Assembly: GCA_045651685.1 (NCBI GenBank)
Contig: JAZRSV010000021.1
Coordinates: 1-35,642, forward strand
From: CAKVLS01 sp045651685
GTDB taxonomy: Bacteria > Bacillota > Clostridia > Christensenellales > UBA1242
Direction: 5' to 3'
DNA: 35,642 bases
The translations under genes were made by a program, and so were the position numbers. This document shows positions 24,201 through 32,247 of this stretch, piece by piece. Within the stretch, counting starts at the first letter, position 1. The number at the start of each line of letters is the position of its first letter. The notes beneath the pieces were generated by a model. It saw nothing but the letters and a program-made list of their open reading frames with translations. It ran no database searches and was not told the origin of the DNA.

Positions 24201-27200
24201 TTGCATCAATGTTAAGAATGTTATAAAGAGTAGTTCTATCTAAGAAATAAACTGTAAATGCTCTATAGTTGCCTGCAAGGTCTTTTTCGATAATTTCGTA
24301 GAAACCAGTGACAGGTGCGTTTGCATTCATACCAGTAGTTTGTCTAATAATATCTACTAGAGCAACGCCAGGTTTATAAGTTGCTTCATACCAGTTCATG
24401 GTATTTGCATTGTAGTTAAATCTTGGATAGTTAGAAAAATCAGCTAATGAATTGTATGAAGGGTGGTCAGGTGTTAAAGATTGGTTTTGATCTTCATACT
24501 TTCTGTATTTTCTAAAGTAAAATTCTGGTACAGTGTCTTCGCCATCATAGGTTAATGTATAGCTAGAATCTACGCTAAATGCATAGTCATAAATTGTTGG
24601 TAGAGAGGTGTTAACATTAGAAGCACCTTCTTCCTTAAACTTTTCTTTTACATTGTCTTTGCTGGTGTAGTAGCTAGAACTTACTAGGTAAGAGTCAGCA
24701 TCGATCAAAGAATCTATGTTGATTAAAGGTTTTGTACGGTCAATCTTTACTCTGTAGCTAGTGCTTACAAAGTCGCCATAACCATGGTCTGTAACTTCTG
24801 TTGGAGCATATCTAATCTCGATGATGTAGTCGATTTCTTCATCGATATTAAGAGTAATTGTGTATTTGTGTTGAGTATAAACCTTAAATTCAAATTCGTT
24901 AGAATCAAGAATTTCTATTTTCACATTTTTGATAAAAGTATAAGTAGTTAGGTCGATACTATCAATACCTTGAGCAATTTTGTCTACATCATATAGTTCA
25001 AAGTTAATTGTCTCGGTTGTTTCGTTTGCTGTGATATTAATTTCTACTACGCTTGCAGTATATGGATCAACAGCATCGCTCCAAACAAATTCTACAGTAC
25101 TGTCTGCCGCAGAAGCGTTTGTAGCAAAGAAGTTTTCTTGAACGGTACTTTCTGTCATTGGTTCTTCGTTTACATATACATTACCAGATGGTGCTGTATG
25201 AGCAATAACGAATGAGCAGAAATATTTCATTGGGTTAATATTAGATATACCAGTAGCTAAATCAGAATAACCTGTATGGTCAATAATGCTTATTGTATAT
25301 AGGCCTTCTGCAGTAAATTCTGGGATATTAAAATAACCTTCAGCAGAATAAGTTGTAATATTGTAAGTAATAAGTGGGCTAAATGGAACTGTTGTATTTT
25401 GATAAGTAACAACAAGTTCTAACAATGCAAAGTCAAGTCTGCACATTACATTATCGATAGCAGAACCATTGTCAACAAAGTATTTGTACAAAGGTATATT
25501 AATTTGTACAGGTAGTTTGTTGGTTGTTAGTATAGGAGTACCTGCAGATACGCTACGGAAAAAGTTTTTGAAAGTATATTGGTTAGAAGTGCCTTTGCCT
25601 AGTGTGATAGAAATGTTTTCACCAACTTCTCTTACATTGCCAGCTTGATATGTGCTAGAAATGATACCGTTGTGGTCTACATATACTGTATAGCTACGCT
25701 CGTATTTGTCGTTACCAAATGATACTTTATTACCATCTTGATCCCATTGACCATAGCCTAGTGAGTTGTCGCCAAATTCGTCATATCCGCCACCCACATA
25801 TGTACGGGTTAAGATATACTTACCTGCGCGTGTTTTACCATCCTCCATATTGATGTTAGAGATGTGATAGTATCCATCTTCGTTAACTTCGGTTGGTAGT
25901 GTAAAGTTTTTAGCATCGGTTGGGGTAGTACTAAATGGATAAGTTGTGCTACCTGCATCATAGTTAAATGCATAATATCTGTAGCTAACTTTTGCTATCT
26001 TGTACATACCTTCTTGAGTGTCTTTGTACTTAAATGTTAGAGTAGATAAGTTTGTACCACGGTTAGTCATGATATAGCGAGAAGTGTTATCTTCATCACC
26101 GTTTTCATCAACCCAGCCGCTAGCCCAGTATTGGCCGCTAGCATTGTCAAAGTTCATCTCAACTACAAGGTTGCGAGAAGAACCGTTCTTTGCAGTCACC
26201 TTAAACAAATATCTTTGTTCGCCTGCAAATGCAACGCCAGGTACATTGTTTGGATGTAGTGTGATTAACCAATTATCTTTTGGTGTTAGTGTTGCTGATG
26301 ACTTAGCGCCTGTTTCAGCATTTTCAAAAGTGACCTCCATTGCAGTGATAGGTATAATTACATATCCTTGTGGGGTAGCACCTTCTGTAAGAGCACCGTA
26401 AGAAGTCATTGCAAAATAGTTTTTGAATGTTTCTGACATTGTATTAGCAGGTGTGTCAGAAATAAAGTCTGCTACGATAGCTTTGTGATCACCAAAGATA
26501 ACTCTTGTTTGTGTTTTTACAAAGTTTGGTTGATTGTTGATTGGGTCAAAACTATTGATCCAAATGTTTTCTTCTTCGTTATAAGACTCTTGTATAAAGG
26601 TAAGTTGTGTAGAGTCTTTCATGATCATACGATAAAAGTCGTTGCCAGCATAGTCTTTTACATGGAACAAATAAATACCATCAGATGCTTGATATTGATA
26701 TTCGTTTAGTGGAAGAGCATTTAAGCTATTCATATAAGGTATGCTACTAACAACGCTTGTAGAGTAGCCGTTAGTTAATAGGTGAGCTGTTGATTCGTCT
26801 GCTAGGGTGTGCTCAACAATCTCTACAGTTTCGTTTGTGTCAGTTATTTTTACATAATAGCAATCTATTGTTGTAGATAAGCCAGAACGAGTTCTGCTTG
26901 CCCATTTTTTCTCTGCCCAGTTGATACTAAATGTTTTGTTGGTTATTGACATATCATAACCCATGCTAGAACCATTTGGTATTTGGTCAACTGTGGTAGT
27001 TTCTAATAGATAATTGCCATTGTTTAGTTGAACATCATATATATTAATGTTTGTTATAGGTGTGCTATCAACAAAATATTCGTGGTCTATTGATAGCATG
27101 CTTGGATTATAAGTGACTGTAACAATGTATCTACCATTAGCATTGTAAGGTATAGCATAGTTTCTTGTGTTATCCCAAGTGTATGTATAGTATTGGTCGC

Positions 27201-29082
27201 CACCAATTTCTACTATGACAGGTGTACCACTAGCGTCAGTTTTTCTTACTAGAGGAATTCTGTTTTCGCTAATTCTGTCATCAAAGTTTGAGTATCTTGT
27301 GTAAGTTAAAGAAACAGGAGCATTAAATGCATTTTCGTTATTTTTAACTAAAATTCTAATGTTTTGATTAGTGATAGATATTTCGTCGATAGTTTGTATT
27401 TCTGAAATATTACCATATTGGTCCATTGCTTGGAATATAGTTTCTGGAACTTTGTTGTTTATTTCAAACAAGAACATTTGAGAACCGGTAAATATGCTAC
27501 CATAGCTTGTGATGATAGTGTAGTCTAACTTCATCAAGTATACGCCGTCCATATTTATTTGAGAACCTTGTATATAGTCTAGGGTAGGGTATGTGGCAGA
27601 AGCTGAAAAAGTCTTTGTTGCCCAATCATTTAAGAAGTAATATGTACCTGGATTGCCTGCATCTTCTTCCATAAATGATGTTTGCAACTCTGTCATAGCT
27701 TCGGCTATTGTTGTAAACTTTTTGAATTTGCCTTTTTTGTCATTAAGCTCTGTGACATTATAATTAAACTTTAGAGGTGCTTGGTCAGTGATTGGATGAA
27801 GTGTTGGTACATAACCTTGAGTGTTAGGTGTTATAGAACCATCTTCATTGATAGGGTTGCTACCAACGATATCTGCATGTGTGATCTCATTTGCTAGAGG
27901 TAGGTAAGCAGCAGCTTCTTGATCTTTATATGTTAGTTCATAACCATAAATTGTTAGATATTTTATAGTAGTTTTTGATAAACCTGCAACTTCGGTTATA
28001 ATATAACCACCTGCAGTTGATACTAATAGGTCTACGCCAAATTTATAATCACCAAAACTTGTAAGTTGCATTTCTGCATTGTAAGGTATTATATTTGGTC
28101 CTGTAGGATCTATAGTCTTTTTGTATGTTTTTACACTAAATGTTTGTCCGGTACCTTCGAGCTCAAATACAACATTACCTGTATGTGTGCCATCTGGTTG
28201 AGACATTGCCTCGCTGGCTGACATTATTGGGTTAAAACTTTTATAAATATAATTAAAGCTTGTATTGTTGCCTGCTGTAAATGTGTAGTTAAGTGCAAAT
28301 ATACCAGCATTGTAAGTGACTACTGGATAAACTAGCTCACCACCAGCTGTATATTTGTTAAAGTTGTATGCATATGCATCATAACTTTCGTGATCTACAA
28401 TAGCATCAGGAGCTTTGTCTGCATAGTTAATTGTGTATGAAGATTCGTCCTTAAAGTAATCGTATCTGTTAATAAGAGTAAATTTAATATTAACAACAGA
28501 TTCTAGGTCAGAGATAACACCGTTTATTGTATAACGATATATAAAAGTAAAGTCATACTCACCAACACGGTCTTCGATAGCTATAGGTGTAAGGTTGCCA
28601 TCGTTCCAGTACATTGGGGTAGATGAAGTTCTAAGTGCGATAGGATATTCTACAAAAGCATCATCAATATTTTGTTCGTTCTTTGATACGGCAATAGGTT
28701 TGCCATTAAGAGTTGCGTTGACATTAAGGCTGGCTGTTGATACTTGAGCCTCTGATCCTTCGGTTGCAGTTTTTTGTCTATTAAATCTTACATATACAGT
28801 TGCAGCATTAAGTATTGCGTCTTCACTCTTGTCTGTACTAGAAGATAATAGTACATATGCGCCAGATTCGTAGTTGGTATATTCGGTACCACTCAAACTG
28901 TACAATGCATATGGCACGCCACCTTCGCCTTCTTTCCAGATTGGCTGGGTAGATATGATAGCATCTTCTGCATAAGCTTGTTGTTTTACATTAAACTGGG
29001 CTGTGCTAAAAACGCCTGCCATAAGCATGCATATCAAAACTGATAAACTTATAAATAGATTTTTTAGAGTCAACTTTTTCAT
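21208..29082 (-). CDS. Giant membrane-anchored Ig-like repeat surface protein
   Basis: This 2,624-residue exported protein has an N-terminal signal peptide (about 1-38, hydrophobic LFISLSVLICMLMAGVF then AYAEDA). A very long beta-rich ectodomain follows. A single C-terminal membrane helix (about 2590-2615) ends in the basic tail KLRTKMKVK. No LPXTG sorting motif is present, so it is held by the membrane helix. The ectodomain contains roughly 18 units ending in an Ig-like strand pattern such as GIYLFHVKDYAGNDFY, GFYEIIEKDLAGNYRAF, GRHLLTFQDIAGNTHVF and GYYMVEICNKVLGNYRTV, often followed by a D/N-x-T-x-P linker. It is probably an adhesin or scaffold. It lies beside type IV secretion genes. The start at 29082 has GGGAG upstream; the longer frame adds 11 unlikely residues. 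Confidence 0.85.
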   Translation of the reverse strand: MKKLTLKNLFISLSVLICMLMAGVFSTAQFNVKQQAYAEDAIISTQPIWKEGEGGVPYALYSLSGTEYTNYESGAYVLLSSSTDKSEDAILNAATVYVRFNRQKTATEGSEAQVSTASLNVNATLNGKPIAVSKNEQNIDDAFVEYPIALRTSSTPMYWNDGNLTPIAIEDRVGEYDFTFIYRYTINGVISDLESVVNIKFTLINRYDYFKDESSYTINYADKAPDAIVDHESYDAYAYNFNKYTAGGELVYPVVTYNAGIFALNYTFTAGNNTSFNYIYKSFNPIMSASEAMSQPDGTHTGNVVFELEGTGQTFSVKTYKKTIDPTGPNIIPYNAEMQLTSFGDYKFGVDLLVSTAGGYIITEVAGLSKTTIKYLTIYGYELTYKDQEAAAYLPLANEITHADIVGSNPINEDGSITPNTQGYVPTLHPITDQAPLKFNYNVTELNDKKGKFKKFTTIAEAMTELQTSFMEEDAGNPGTYYFLNDWATKTFSASATYPTLDYIQGSQINMDGVYLMKLDYTIITSYGSIFTGSQMFLFEINNKVPETIFQAMDQYGNISEIQTIDEISITNQNIRILVKNNENAFNAPVSLTYTRYSNFDDRISENRIPLVRKTDASGTPVIVEIGGDQYYTYTWDNTRNYAIPYNANGRYIVTVTYNPSMLSIDHEYFVDSTPITNINIYDVQLNNGNYLLETTTVDQIPNGSSMGYDMSITNKTFSINWAEKKWASRTRSGLSTTIDCYYVKITDTNETVEIVEHTLADESTAHLLTNGYSTSVVSSIPYMNSLNALPLNEYQYQASDGIYLFHVKDYAGNDFYRMIMKDSTQLTFIQESYNEEENIWINSFDPINNQPNFVKTQTRVIFGDHKAIVADFISDTPANTMSETFKNYFAMTSYGALTEGATPQGYVIIPITAMEVTFENAETGAKSSATLTPKDNWLITLHPNNVPGVAFAGEQRYLFKVTAKNGSSRNLVVEMNFDNASGQYWASGWVDENGDEDNTSRYIMTNRGTNLSTLTFKYKDTQEGMYKIAKVSYRYYAFNYDAGSTTYPFSTTPTDAKNFTLPTEVNEDGYYHISNINMEDGKTRAGKYILTRTYVGGGYDEFGDNSLGYGQWDQDGNKVSFGNDKYERSYTVYVDHNGIISSTYQAGNVREVGENISITLGKGTSNQYTFKNFFRSVSAGTPILTTNKLPVQINIPLYKYFVDNGSAIDNVMCRLDFALLELVVTYQNTTVPFSPLITYNITTYSAEGYFNIPEFTAEGLYTISIIDHTGYSDLATGISNINPMKYFCSFVIAHTAPSGNVYVNEEPMTESTVQENFFATNASAADSTVEFVWSDAVDPYTASVVEINITANETTETINFELYDVDKIAQGIDSIDLTTYTFIKNVKIEILDSNEFEFKVYTQHKYTITLNIDEEIDYIIEIRYAPTEVTDHGYGDFVSTSYRVKIDRTKPLINIDSLIDADSYLVSSSYYTSKDNVKEKFKEEGASNVNTSLPTIYDYAFSVDSSYTLTYDGEDTVPEFYFRKYRKYEDQNQSLTPDHPSYNSLADFSNYPRFNYNANTMNWYEATYKPGVALVDIIRQTTGMNANAPVTGFYEIIEKDLAGNYRAFTVYFLDRTTLYNILNIDAKNQSGNAVTTNVQEITQLGILTVNEVYSTVGWGTLVMHDLTHTDKDPISTKLTPYLSYNENYIIANNINDFLVTDQNARYEFAMTSSSGLSTKYVNTVIFEQKIDPPIIVKNSDGTYFLQYPTKEASSVIYLTSLQLVNSEGQIIDIATSYDDIPAKSANLQEGVYIITYTDNFNSAPYSYTLQLGVEYVPEEEKYVYDNNKYYEASNGTIYAGGDIRVTYQSKVHSITISTNNGNQVSADTADFPNIYEGSVEGFKTIVLKQPAIATGSPANVDVGGQVTYTVYYNDKSSGSVLSRQNFVIYNKLPAINLYDNNNASISGSTSGGSMALTSSAVKINWVDINDAPHSAIYESLVVLHTMDETGQTINSIEIDNNRVVTKPGYYMVEICNKVLGNYRTVSFAIQDGDIPFYTVIDNETRETLLPSSIKLDILNNYDLSTGKTLLEQIKSEIPRRVSDEATRTILNSKLLEAPTQIEQYYSLHDAFLQKDASSELQEMIFVFEDGAYKADGMVSNSKYKTTIYLIYGINNPIYANLIAVTKVPERANILTTLSYPIPPTDVGTLLTSTETTLTNQAISDSSVTLTWNSISANKTAWYNSGNLVYLNYNYNSSHSFKNFGTMATGMSSITISGTGRHLLTFQDIAGNTHVFTNSGSNSSSYNYHTLTILDKIIYKVNNDTPLNYMTFNGDVTISLDQDYVNKYNKESIYITVNRNGVAYDEYVTSTNGFDFTFVDSGRYSVTLHAKYSESVIAAAARDLTPVTYNFTIIEKTSARLAYEFNEMLGYEITKIYKDNRDITAQVKEYYIKKELANIAITPDAIANYSLKEFFATSNVFGNGSYQLTVAVTYNELLAAKEFTYSFKINNTTPVILSTPGYGETTKGEIILTYNPSLIYQQVGKSYIKIYTFNKDTNNFNLYAKYDITSDALASNEVKTATLTQTNDYYIQVETDSGNVITSFRVNRAEPLNALSIIVIVVGSIVAVVLIILFIKLRTKMKVK

Positions 29083-29194
29083 ACAAAAATTCTCCCTGCT
29101 TTTGTAAAAAGACATAGTTATTTTTTTAACTAGTATTTTCTAAAATTTTACAATTATGTCATTCTAGCATAATTGGTATTATATAATACAATAT

Positions 29195-29235
29195 ATTTTA
29201 ACATAATATAATATATATAACAAATTATTTCGACA
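29195..29235 (-). promoter_or_regulatory. Promoter of the giant surface gene with adjacent Spo0A box
   Basis: On the minus strand, TTGTTA (29218-29223) and TAAAAT (29195-29200) are 17 bases apart, and TGT precedes the -10. An exact Spo0A box, TGTCGAA (29229-29235, gene orientation), lies five bases upstream of the -35, a place where Spo0A can activate. A second possible -10, TAGAAT preceded by TGC, lies closer to the gene near 29160-29170. Confidence 0.5.
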
Positions 29236-29272
29236 TCTTTTTTGCAAAATATTAGCTAAAATTTATATGTAA

Positions 29273-29286
29273 AAATGTGCACATTT
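29273..29286. promoter_or_regulatory. Perfect 14-bp palindrome
   Basis: AAATGTGCACATTT reads the same on both strands. It sits about 40 bases upstream of the Spo0A box of the giant surface gene and beyond the virD4 terminator. It is a possible operator. The flanking motif ATATGCTCA (minus strand, to about 29294) recurs on the plus strand at 32044-32052, upstream of the large lipoprotein gene. Confidence 0.4.
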
Positions 29287-29335
29287 GAGCATATAAACCA
29301 AATGTATGTTTTGTGGGGTAGATATAAAAACAAAT

Positions 29336-29362
29336 AAAAAAAAGACTGCAAATTTTGCAGCC
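29336..29362 (-). terminator. Intrinsic terminator after virD4
   Basis: On the minus strand, GGCTGCAAA pairs with the downstream arm ending GCAGTC (one G-U pair), followed by eight T (29336-29343). Confidence 0.88.
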
Positions 29363-29373
29363 TTTTTTGTTTA

Positions 29374-31353
29374 TTAAATGTCATCATCAATAGAGAAAGT
29401 AGCTTTTGGTTTTAGTACTTTTGAGTTTCTATCGATTATACTGTAGCTAACTCTTGCTTCGTCCAAAGCTCTGCTTGGTACATAGCCATCAGAAGTTTTG
29501 GTCAAATCAAATTGTGGTATAGCCCAAGCCATTGTTGATTTTGTTCTGATTGGGAACTCGTTAAGAATCTTAATAATAATTTCGCTGGTAGGACCAGATT
29601 CTAGGTGGCCAAGTTCGTCTGGATAAATCAATGGACGAGATACCATGCTCTTGCTTGTAGAACGGTTGGTTTCATCTTTTTGTTTGCTTTCAGAAACATT
29701 GGTTGTTTCTAGTGAAATCTCACCACAAAGTTTACTAAACTCTTCGCAAGTACGAGCATCGTCAGTACCGATAAATATTTTGATAGGGCAGTTGCCTTTG
29801 ATGGTTTGTGCAACATCATCGCCGTATTTTGCGTTTAACTGACTAAATGATTGAATAACCAATGCAAAGAAGATATTTCTACTACGAGAAACGGTAATCA
29901 TACTATCGATTTTTTCTATCTTTGGTAAGTTTGCAAACTCATCAAGCAAGAAGTAAACAGTACGAGGTAGTTTGTAATTTGGATATTTGTTAGCTAGGTC
30001 AACAAGTTTTTTGTACAATTGAGATATACACATTGTAGCGATACCGTGACGAGCTTCTTTTTCATCAGGGATAATAATGAAGAATGCTGTTGGTTTGTCT
30101 GCAAAAGTATCAAAATCCATTTCGTTCATACTTGTTGCAAAACACATACCAGAGTCATTAAAGATACCAAGTCTTGCTGTTACGATACCCATATAAGATT
30201 TGGTAGTAGTTGGCGCGTTGTTAATAGCAGTACTTACCAATTGAGCAACTTTACTAAACTTGTCTCTGCCTGTATAGTATTGACGAAGAGATTTGTAAGG
30301 ATTTTCTGGGTCGTTGTCTTTGTAGTTACAAATTCTTGCTAGGTTGTAGAAGTTGTATTTTTCTCTAGTCATACCAAGCTCTGGGTTGCGGCTATCTTCT
30401 AACATTGCAAGTAGTGTACCATAAACAAATTCTTGAGCACCTCTGTCCCAGCTAGCATCGTTTTTGTTTTCGATAGGACAAATAATACCAGCTATTTCTC
30501 TCAATTCGTTTTCGGCAAGGTCGATAAGTTCTGCTCTTTTTGAGCCAAGCTCGCTATCTAACATCTCTTTGTTAGGGTAGGCGATGCCTCTAAATTCGTA
30601 CCAAACATTGTTATATTCTTTTGCTATAATCTTTAGTTTTAGATCAGCAGGGTTAACATTTTGGTGAGTTTTTACTTGTTTTTCTATTTCGTGGGCTTCT
30701 TGGTATAGCATAAATGCATTATCAAGAGGGTTCCATCTAGTAGATGCATAAGGTTGACGCAAGTTAAATACTTTTACATCATAACCTTCGTTGCGTAATT
30801 TTGTTGCGTTCTTTTCGTACAATTCACCTTTTGGGTCACTGACAATAAAGCTAGGTTTTGTCTTTGTACTAGAAAGAACTTGCAATTGTGGTATGATAAA
30901 CTTTTGAGTTTTACCAGTACCGGTAGTACCAATGATAAGAGCATGTATAGGCTCGTACATATTAATATGTAGGTCTCTACCTTTTAGTTCGCTACGAAGA
31001 AGCATACCATCTTTACTTGCTTTGATTGTAGACCATGTAGCGTACATAAATTTCTTTTCTGTTTTTAGTTCTTTTTCTGTTACCCAACGGCTATCAAAGT
31101 ATTGTGAAGTTTCGTTACCTTTTTTGTCTTTAGCACCAACTTCAGTTTTGAACTCTTTTTTAGACATTTTGTTAAGTAGCATCAAGAAGTAAGAACCAAT
31201 ACCTACAACTAGGATACCTACAAAGTATATTGATCCAACGACTGCTTCGTAGTTAGTTGTAAAAAATACTTTTTCTGTAGCATAACTTCCTGCAGCATAT
31301 GCTATAGCTCCAGTAAAAATAACTAGAAAAAGAAAGCCAATAAATTTTTTCAT
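29374..31353 (-). CDS. virD4: VirD4/TraG-type type IV coupling ATPase
   Basis: Coupling proteins are hexameric membrane ATPases that hand DNA-relaxase complexes or protein effectors to a type IV secretion channel. The 659-residue protein has two N-terminal membrane helices (about 4-24 and 40-61). It then shows Walker A GTTGTGKT at 142-149, the family block VSDPKGELYEKNATKLRNEG, and NLRQPYASTRWNPL. Walker B is VYFLLDEFANLPKI at about 466-479, with SRSRNIFFALVIQSFSQL after it, and GTDDARTCEEFS later. An insertion around 215-300 corresponds to the all-alpha domain. All catalytic motifs are intact. The start at 31353 has GGGGG seven bases upstream. It is divergent from the VirB2-like gene. Confidence 0.93.
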   Translation of the reverse strand: MKKFIGFLFLVIFTGAIAYAAGSYATEKVFFTTNYEAVVGSIYFVGILVVGIGSYFLMLLNKMSKKEFKTEVGAKDKKGNETSQYFDSRWVTEKELKTEKKFMYATWSTIKASKDGMLLRSELKGRDLHINMYEPIHALIIGTTGTGKTQKFIIPQLQVLSSTKTKPSFIVSDPKGELYEKNATKLRNEGYDVKVFNLRQPYASTRWNPLDNAFMLYQEAHEIEKQVKTHQNVNPADLKLKIIAKEYNNVWYEFRGIAYPNKEMLDSELGSKRAELIDLAENELREIAGIICPIENKNDASWDRGAQEFVYGTLLAMLEDSRNPELGMTREKYNFYNLARICNYKDNDPENPYKSLRQYYTGRDKFSKVAQLVSTAINNAPTTTKSYMGIVTARLGIFNDSGMCFATSMNEMDFDTFADKPTAFFIIIPDEKEARHGIATMCISQLYKKLVDLANKYPNYKLPRTVYFLLDEFANLPKIEKIDSMITVSRSRNIFFALVIQSFSQLNAKYGDDVAQTIKGNCPIKIFIGTDDARTCEEFSKLCGEISLETTNVSESKQKDETNRSTSKSMVSRPLIYPDELGHLESGPTSEIIIKILNEFPIRTKSTMAWAIPQFDLTKTSDGYVPSRALDEARVSYSIIDRNSKVLKPKATFSIDDDI

Positions 31354-31382
31354 AAATTTCCCCCGCATAAATTGCTGATTAT

Positions 31383-31412
31383 ATTATAATACTAAAATAA
31401 AAAATTTAACAA
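31383..31412 (-). promoter_or_regulatory. Promoter of virD4
   Basis: On the minus strand, TTGTTA (31407-31412) and TATAAT (31383-31388) are 18 bases apart, 30 bases from the start codon. Confidence 0.6.
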
Positions 31413-31523
31413 CTAAAATATCATAAAAAATATTTATTTTTTTACAAAAATAACTATTAAATATGCAGCCAAATTTTATTTGCAAAAAAAAATTAAAAAA
31501 AATATATTTTTATGTAAAAAAAG

Positions 31524-31552
31524 TTGCAATAACAAAAAAATTGTGCTATATT
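31524..31552 (+). promoter_or_regulatory. Promoter of the VirB2-like gene
   Basis: TTGCAA (31524-31529) and TATATT (31547-31552) have a 17-base spacer, with TGC before the -10. The remaining AT-rich DNA between the divergent genes (31413-31523) shows nothing else. Confidence 0.78.
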
Positions 31553-31593
31553 ACAGTTAGTAAAAACAGAAATTCATTTTTGGAGGGCATAAT

Positions 31594-31968
31594 ATGTCAA
31601 TATTTACACGTTTAGCAACACTAATCCTAAACAACCCAATCATCGGCGCTTTGTTCTATAATGAAGACAAATGGGCAGAAGATGGCATGAAACAATTTTC
31701 ATGGTTGAAGCCAATTGCAAAATTCTTGGACGATGCACTTATCCCAGTAATTATCGTTGTTGGCGCTCTTGGTGCTATTTGGATTATTATTCTTGGTGTT
31801 AACCTTGCTCGTGCAGAAACAGCTGATAAAGCTACAGAAGCTAAAAAGAGACTTATTAACGTAGTTATCGCACTTGTTGCAGTACTTATCTTAATCTTCT
31901 TACTAGCATTCTTCGTAACAAACGCACCAACATGGTTCGCAAGCGGTTCAGAAGTAAACCCATTCTAA
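31594..31968 (+). CDS. VirB2/TrbC-like small membrane protein
   Basis: This 124-residue protein has two hydrophobic helices (about 48-70 and 87-109) joined by a short charged loop, ARAETADKATEAKKR. A hydrophilic N-terminal segment and a short outer tail complete it. This layout, with a loop of Ala, Lys and Glu between two helices, is that of VirB2/TrbC pilin-type subunits and of the small membrane proteins next to VirD4 in Gram-positive conjugative elements. There is no cleavable signal peptide. The ribosome-binding site GGAGGG is strong. Codons end unusually often in C (AAC, ATC, TTC), as in eno, suggesting high expression. It is monocistronic with its own promoter and terminator. Pilin identity is inference from topology and context. 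Confidence 0.72.
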   Translation: MSIFTRLATLILNNPIIGALFYNEDKWAEDGMKQFSWLKPIAKFLDDALIPVIIVVGALGAIWIIILGVNLARAETADKATEAKKRLINVVIALVAVLILIFLLAFFVTNAPTWFASGSEVNPF

Positions 31969-31986
31969 TTGATAAAAAAATAAAAG

Positions 31987-32012
31987 AGACAGGTTCGACA
32001 CCTGTCTTTTTT
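31987..32012 (+). terminator. Intrinsic terminator after the VirB2-like gene
   Basis: AGACAGG (31987-31993) and CCTGTCT (32001-32007) pair perfectly around a seven-base loop, TTCGACA, followed by six T. Confidence 0.92.
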
Positions 32013-32116
32013 GTTTTATATTATAGTTTTTTAATAACGGCACATATGCTCATATATAAAAATGTTAAATATAACAAAAAAATATATAATTTTGTTAATC
32101 ATATCTAATCAAAAAG

Positions 32117-32145
32117 TTGTCTTTTTGTCTAACTTATATTATAAT
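32117..32145 (+). promoter_or_regulatory. Promoter of the large lipoprotein gene
   Basis: TTGTCT (32117-32122) and TATAAT (32140-32145) are separated by exactly 17 bases. The leader is about 95 bases. It contains AAAAGGGG at 32155-32162, well spaced for a TTG at 32169 that would open a roughly 50-codon frame overlapping the lipoprotein start. Confidence 0.8.
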
Positions 32146-32247
32146 ACATAAAATAAAAGGGGTATTTTTTGCTTTTTTACAAAAATATAGCAAAAATATA
32201 CAAAACAAAAAAAATTATCCCAAACAAAATTTATAAAAGGGGTGTAT

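Noticed and set aside
31994..32000. A fourth intergenic TTCGACA (0A box) after the VirB2-like gene
   Set aside because: It is the seven-base loop of a strong terminator hairpin. The position is explained by the terminator, so it is not counted as a regulatory site.
31989..32005. tRNA T-arm-like element (5-bp stem with TTCGACA loop), possibly a tRNA remnant or attachment site
   Set aside because: No acceptor stem, anticodon arm or CCA-like end surrounds it, and the T run after it fits a terminator.
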